NCBI GenBank assembly: GCA_028583405.1
Contig: JAPTMU010000050.1
Coordinates: 186,001 to 250,000 of the forward strand
Origin: Pogonophryne albipinna
Taxonomy: Eukaryota > Chordata > Actinopteri > Perciformes > Artedidraconidae
Length of the DNA: 64,000 bases
Reading direction: 5' to 3'
The notes under the pieces: model-generated
The model's database searches: none
What the model saw: the letters and a program-made list of their open reading frames with translations, nothing else
Told to the model about the DNA's origin: nothing
Shown here: piece by piece, positions 59,500-64,000 of the stretch
Numbering within the stretch: position 1 is the first letter of the stretch
Layout of the letters: every line of letters starts with the position of its first letter
Program-made: the position numbers and the translations under genes

Positions 59500-62400
59500 C
59501 ACCCAATTCACTGTGCTGGGGCAAATTAACAATGAACAACACTGACAACAATAATATGAGGATTGGTGCTGAAGCAGGCAAGGTTTTCCCTTCATGAGCT
59601 GCTCTTTCATTCATCGAGTATTCTGATTTGAATACAATTCAACCAACGAAGCTCCACTAATAATGAGAAGGTTTTATTAAAAACACCAGCTTTCAAATAA
59701 CTCTGATAGTTATTATCTGATTGAATTGTGCAAATTCTGGTTTTGTGCAGTTTTTATGTAGCTTTTAGTCATTAAATCAGCCTGCCAATTTGTTTGACCA
59801 CTACAAATGCTATCGAGGACGTTTCTTTTTACTATTAACAACCATGTATGTATCAGGCCTAAAACGACTCGGATACCAGGCCCAGGTTGAGGAAGGTTTC
59901 ATAAGATCATACATTAATAATAGAAGGTTCATACTTTATCTTGTTTGCAGATCTATCTCACAGATGTTGCTGCTTCCTGTTTTTCACTAATTTAGTCCAT
60001 TTTGCACAGACTATAGATACATATCATCGTTTTAAAGAACTGAAAAAGAGAAATGGGACCACATCTGACCTATACAAGCAGTTAGCCCGGCATATTTAAG
60101 ATGCTTACAAGTTTGTTCTGGTTAATCTGGTGTTGCATTTATGGGGTCCAATGAGGTTTTCTCTTGAAGCCTCCATCCAAGCCACCCCTTCTTAACCTAC
60201 ATACACTAATTTTTCGACCTTGATGTGGCTTCCAAACACAATGTTGTAGCTTTGTCTAAATAAAAGGATTCTCTTCCACAATTAAAGATTATTGTCCTAG
60301 AAGATTGTAAAACACTTTGCCATTTTAGCAATAACGTCTCCCTGTAATGTCATCTTCATGTGACAAGTAACATTTGTTTTTGACTAAAGAGAAACAATTG
60401 CCTACAAATATTCTGACATCTCTGATTTTGTATCACAGTCAAACGTGGAATTCAGTTGCAACAGATCTTACCTGATGCAACTGAATCTGAGTAGAAATGG
60501 ACAAAAGTTTAATACATTTTCTGCGATGTCGTACGATATACAAAGTTAATATCTGCTGATGTGACAGACAGAGCCTCCCTTTGGAGGATGTGTGTTAAAG
60601 TTCTGGAAATGTTTCTGAAGACAGTCTTGTAAAGGGCTAGCTGAGGAGCCTTTGTATACTGGTGCAGGTGACTGGTAGGAAGCTGGTGTGTAGGCAGTTG
60701 AGGGAGAACAGGGGAGATCGGCAGGATATGAAATGAACAGGAGAAGTTAGAGTTTAATTAGAAGAAATCATGAATAGGACGCACAACAACTAAGATGCGG
60801 CTTTGCAACGACATCCTTTTTTGTCTCTTCTCATTTCTCCTAGTGTCTTTCCTGTCTGGTTTCCATAACTCACACTTACCTACAGGCTGCCAAAACCACT
60901 ACAGGCCTTCATTCTCAGTTCTGAATCGCTTCTTGAATCTTCTTTTTTGCTTGGATGACAGCTCAAATCTATTCTAGGATGTAGCACATAGCTCCTATAA
61001 ACATGCACTGACAGCAATGTCAAAAAGAGACATGCGTGTTCGCTCAGAGTTGGTGCAACAAAAGGTGTCACAGCGGATTTTTTTTACCTACACTTGTTTT
61101 TATACATATTTTTAGATAAATAACAAAATATTCTCTCTGGTTTTGGCTGAGCTGTCTGCGGAAATCTGAATCCATACCAGTCAAACATTGTCACATGCAG
61201 ATTTCAATTATGTTTACAGATTAGAAAAAAACATCTTGTGAAATAATGGTCTGAATAAATTAAGCTGCAGGAAAATAGAAAGTCTTCAACATTTAATAAT
61301 TTTGCCTCCGGCTCTGTTAACTGATGGTGGAGGTTTGGAGTGTTCGATGCTCTGAGGCCACTTCCACACACTCATTGAAAACGTGTATCTGCCAAAAAAG
61401 CTCACCATCTCTCCTGAGAAGCACAGCAGGTAATTTGTCTGAGCCTCTGAGGTTTCAGTACATATGCATGAGTGCACTTAACCCTTCTGCTGAGGTTTTA
61501 TTTAAAAAATATATCAAGTCAGCAGTTGGTTAAACATTGCAGTTGCAGATTTACAAAGGTCCTGGTCACATGTCAATCCAGGACAGCAACATTTTCAGAC
61601 TCAAATAAGAAAAAATCTTTCTATTTAATTTGGGTTGGTCATAGATAAACTTTGACATATAATTAAAGTCAATAAAACGTAACTGCCCTTTGAATGACAG
61701 GCAAATCATTCACTATGTGGTCACCTTTCTTCTATCGAAAACATTTCTTTGCCTCACTTGATATAGTTAAACCATGGAAACATTCAGTGCACTGTGCAAT
61801 AGCCATCTTAAGAGGAGAATGTTTGTCTCATTATGTGGCAAAAGCAAAGGTGATAACTAATTGAAATAACAGCATTCCATTCAGAAGGGATTGTTCTGGG
61901 TCACATGCTTGGGTGCCTATGTTTGGCCTGTGAAAGTCAGAAATGCTATTATGGAGAAACATTTTTTTAAATTATTTCTTTGTGCCATAGGTCCAAAATA
62001 CAAAATGCCTGATAGGACATTTTTGCAAAAACACTTATTGAGCAAAAGTATGATAAATGGCAAGCTATCTTGTAACAAAACCTAAATCATGTTAATTCCT
62101 CACACAGCTGGGAGTATAGTTTGGACATATCCAAAGTGCATCAACAAAAAATATCACTAAGCATTTAGCAGTATATCTAAGGTTGCACCCACACTAACTT
62201 CCACCTCCTCCTTTAACTGCAAGGTGTCATGGGGTAAAGTTAAGGAAGGCTGGACACAAACCCAACACAAAAACAGTGTCAAACGCAAAACTAAGGGGGG
62301 CAGGCAAGGTGATACCAAACAAAGGAGAACAACTAAACAAATGAGGACTAAACCCGGATTACACAAGGAGCACGGGTGGTGAATCCACGAGGGCACACAA

Positions 62401-64000
62401 GAAACATTTCAGATAAAGAGGGACACAGAAAAACCTGGTCAGCCGAACCACACCGGGAGAAACACTGACACTGATAGCTTTTCTCGCTGAAAGTAGCTGT
62501 TGCTGTGAACAAAAATAGTAAAGTTGCTGTCTAGAAAAAACGAAACAATGAGCTTAAAGTGGCTAAAGCCGCAGCCAGCTATAATAAACCATTTCCACAT
62601 GTATAGCTATACAGTATTGAAGGCAAACATCTTTATTAGTGCATTCTGAAAACCAGCTGCAACACTAACAACATTTATAAATGTGGATTGTGGAAATTAC
62701 AATCTCCGTTTGCAGGACTTTTTGAGTTTTGTTGTTCCCAAAGTCAGAATTTATTCGGGAAAGAAAGATTTGAGTTCTTCTTCAACAACTGCATGGAACT
62801 GTTCATAAGCTTCAAAACACTTTTAAAAGCTATGGTGAAACGCATTGAGTTCAGGATTTCTCTATGGAAATGCTTCATCTGAACATTTTAATGTTACTCA
62901 AATCTTTGTACTTTTATGTTAATAATCAAATAAAATGTCGAGCTGCTATTCTTGGCCAGTGCTATTTTTACTTTACACTCAGTGGAACTTATTAAACTTT
63001 TTGATTTTCAGTGATTTGAAAATAACAAACTTGGACATACATTTCTCGGAAAAGCTGCAGCAGTGATTTAGGCCCATTGATGAATCAGTAAAACATTGGA
63101 CATTTTTCACTTGACATCTCCTTACTGTATGCTTGCCCAATGTATATCAAGCACATATTTTTTTGTGATGCCAGTTTCAACACAATTCTGGCATGTTTCC
63201 TCCGCTACACAGTGTCTGGGTCTCCGGCCCGTCAGTGTCGGGTTATGTGTCTCACAGCGGTGGGATGGCGAGTCAAAGTGCACGGCTTTGAGAGGACTGC
63301 TTCCTGTCTTGCATTATTAATACCTGATGTTCACAGTTGACCTGGCACTCACACACTTCCCTCATTGGGCCATGAATGGAGGAGTGTGTGTTTGTGTGTG
63401 TAGCAAAGACACAGAGTATTAAAGTGTATTACAAATCCAGGATGGATGCAACACATTCAGTTCATTGCATGAAACGTCTCCTTTTTGGAGGCAAATGCTC
63501 AGAAATGGCCTAATCCTTATCAGAGTCTCATTGGCTGGGTGTGTGAGGTGCAACGTGGTTAATTGCTGTTAGTTCTGTATGACAAGCTTTGCAATTTGTT
63601 CTCCATAATCTGCCTCAGTTCAGCTACTGACGCTTCATTACTTTCTTAAATGAGACTGGTTTTATCCAAATACTCAGCCTTTGAAAAAACAGGAATGTAA
63701 TATAGATAATTTGCCCTGAAAAGAAGTAGACAGAGCGGAGTGGGGCTGAGCGATCCGTCACAGAGCCCTGTGAGAAAACTTCACTGACAACCATATAATG
63801 AGCCTCTGTGAGGATCTCCCACCTTTTTATTGTGTCTTTATCTCCTGAGAGGGTGAAAAGGAGAAAAAAAAGAGGCTGCAGGTTCGGAGCAAATTACCCA
63901 TGCTTATTTATTCAGAGATTTCGCCTCATAGAGCAACCAACCCCCTGGGTCTTTTCACAGGCCCGGGCGAGTGCCAAATTACTTTGCTGCGTAGAAGAGA
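59500..64000. other. Intergenic or intronic interval, no gene supported
   Basis: Mostly unique-looking AT-rich DNA with no supported exon, RNA gene or complete transposon. Some parts may belong to a large intron of a gene outside the window; nothing visible decides this. Confidence 0.35.

Noticed and set aside
62157..62396. Leu/Cys-rich minus-strand open frame of 79 codons
   Set aside because: Lies in a stretch with the look of an old repeat and has no recognisable domain or gene structure.

Overview
The window looks like a teleost fish nuclear chromosome: AT-rich, GT-AG introns, vertebrate gene structures and dense fish-type repeats (Tc1/mariner, hAT, L2/CR1-like LINE tails, tRNA-derived SINE, Gypsy-like LTRs, CA microsatellites). 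All assignments come from reading the sequence and from remembered family features; no database search was run. I cannot name the species.

Region 1 (1.2-20.0 kb, minus strand) is a complete SEC24-type COPII coat gene of the SEC24C/D class. I joined 20 coding exons with GT-AG borders and matching phases into a 3009-nt frame (1002 residues plus stop). Its introns hold hAT miniature elements with 8-bp target duplications, an L2-like LINE tail, a tRNA-derived SINE, a fold-back element and other inverted-repeat elements.

Region 2 (21.06-29.97 kb, minus strand, head-to-tail upstream of SEC24) is the most unusual part. Its first coding exon is a diverged duplicate of the SEC24 N-terminal exon, including the 5' UTR, splice acceptor and phase-1 donor. 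It joins in frame, through four small linker exons and an acidic exon start, to a two-zinc-finger, tyrosine-recombinase-derived body (Crypton/DIRS-like) and a short Trp-containing C-terminal module. Nine exons give 3255 nt (1084 residues plus stop). I read this as a chimeric gene born from a duplicated host exon and a recombinase-derived gene. The duplicated exon has the same donor phase as its SEC24 counterpart, so it could also serve as an alternative SEC24 first exon.

Region 3 (30-39 kb) is nested transposons: a terminal-inverted-repeat element split by a 6.2-kb hAT element with a perfect 8-bp duplication (TACACACT), next to a possible orphan terminal exon.

Region 4 (41.0-44.6 kb, minus strand) is an intron-containing alpha-tubulin pseudogene with frameshifts. 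A Gypsy-like LTR element sits directly in the 5' splice site of the intron after its third exon.

Region 5 (45-64 kb) has no supported host gene. It holds a 2.2-kb hAT element with perfect target duplications and a solo LTR inside it, a second related solo LTR, a Tc1-like element with a broken transposase, miniature inverted-repeat elements, microsatellites, a perfect 47-nt hairpin and a long pyrimidine tract. The last 12 kb is unassigned intergenic or intronic DNA.
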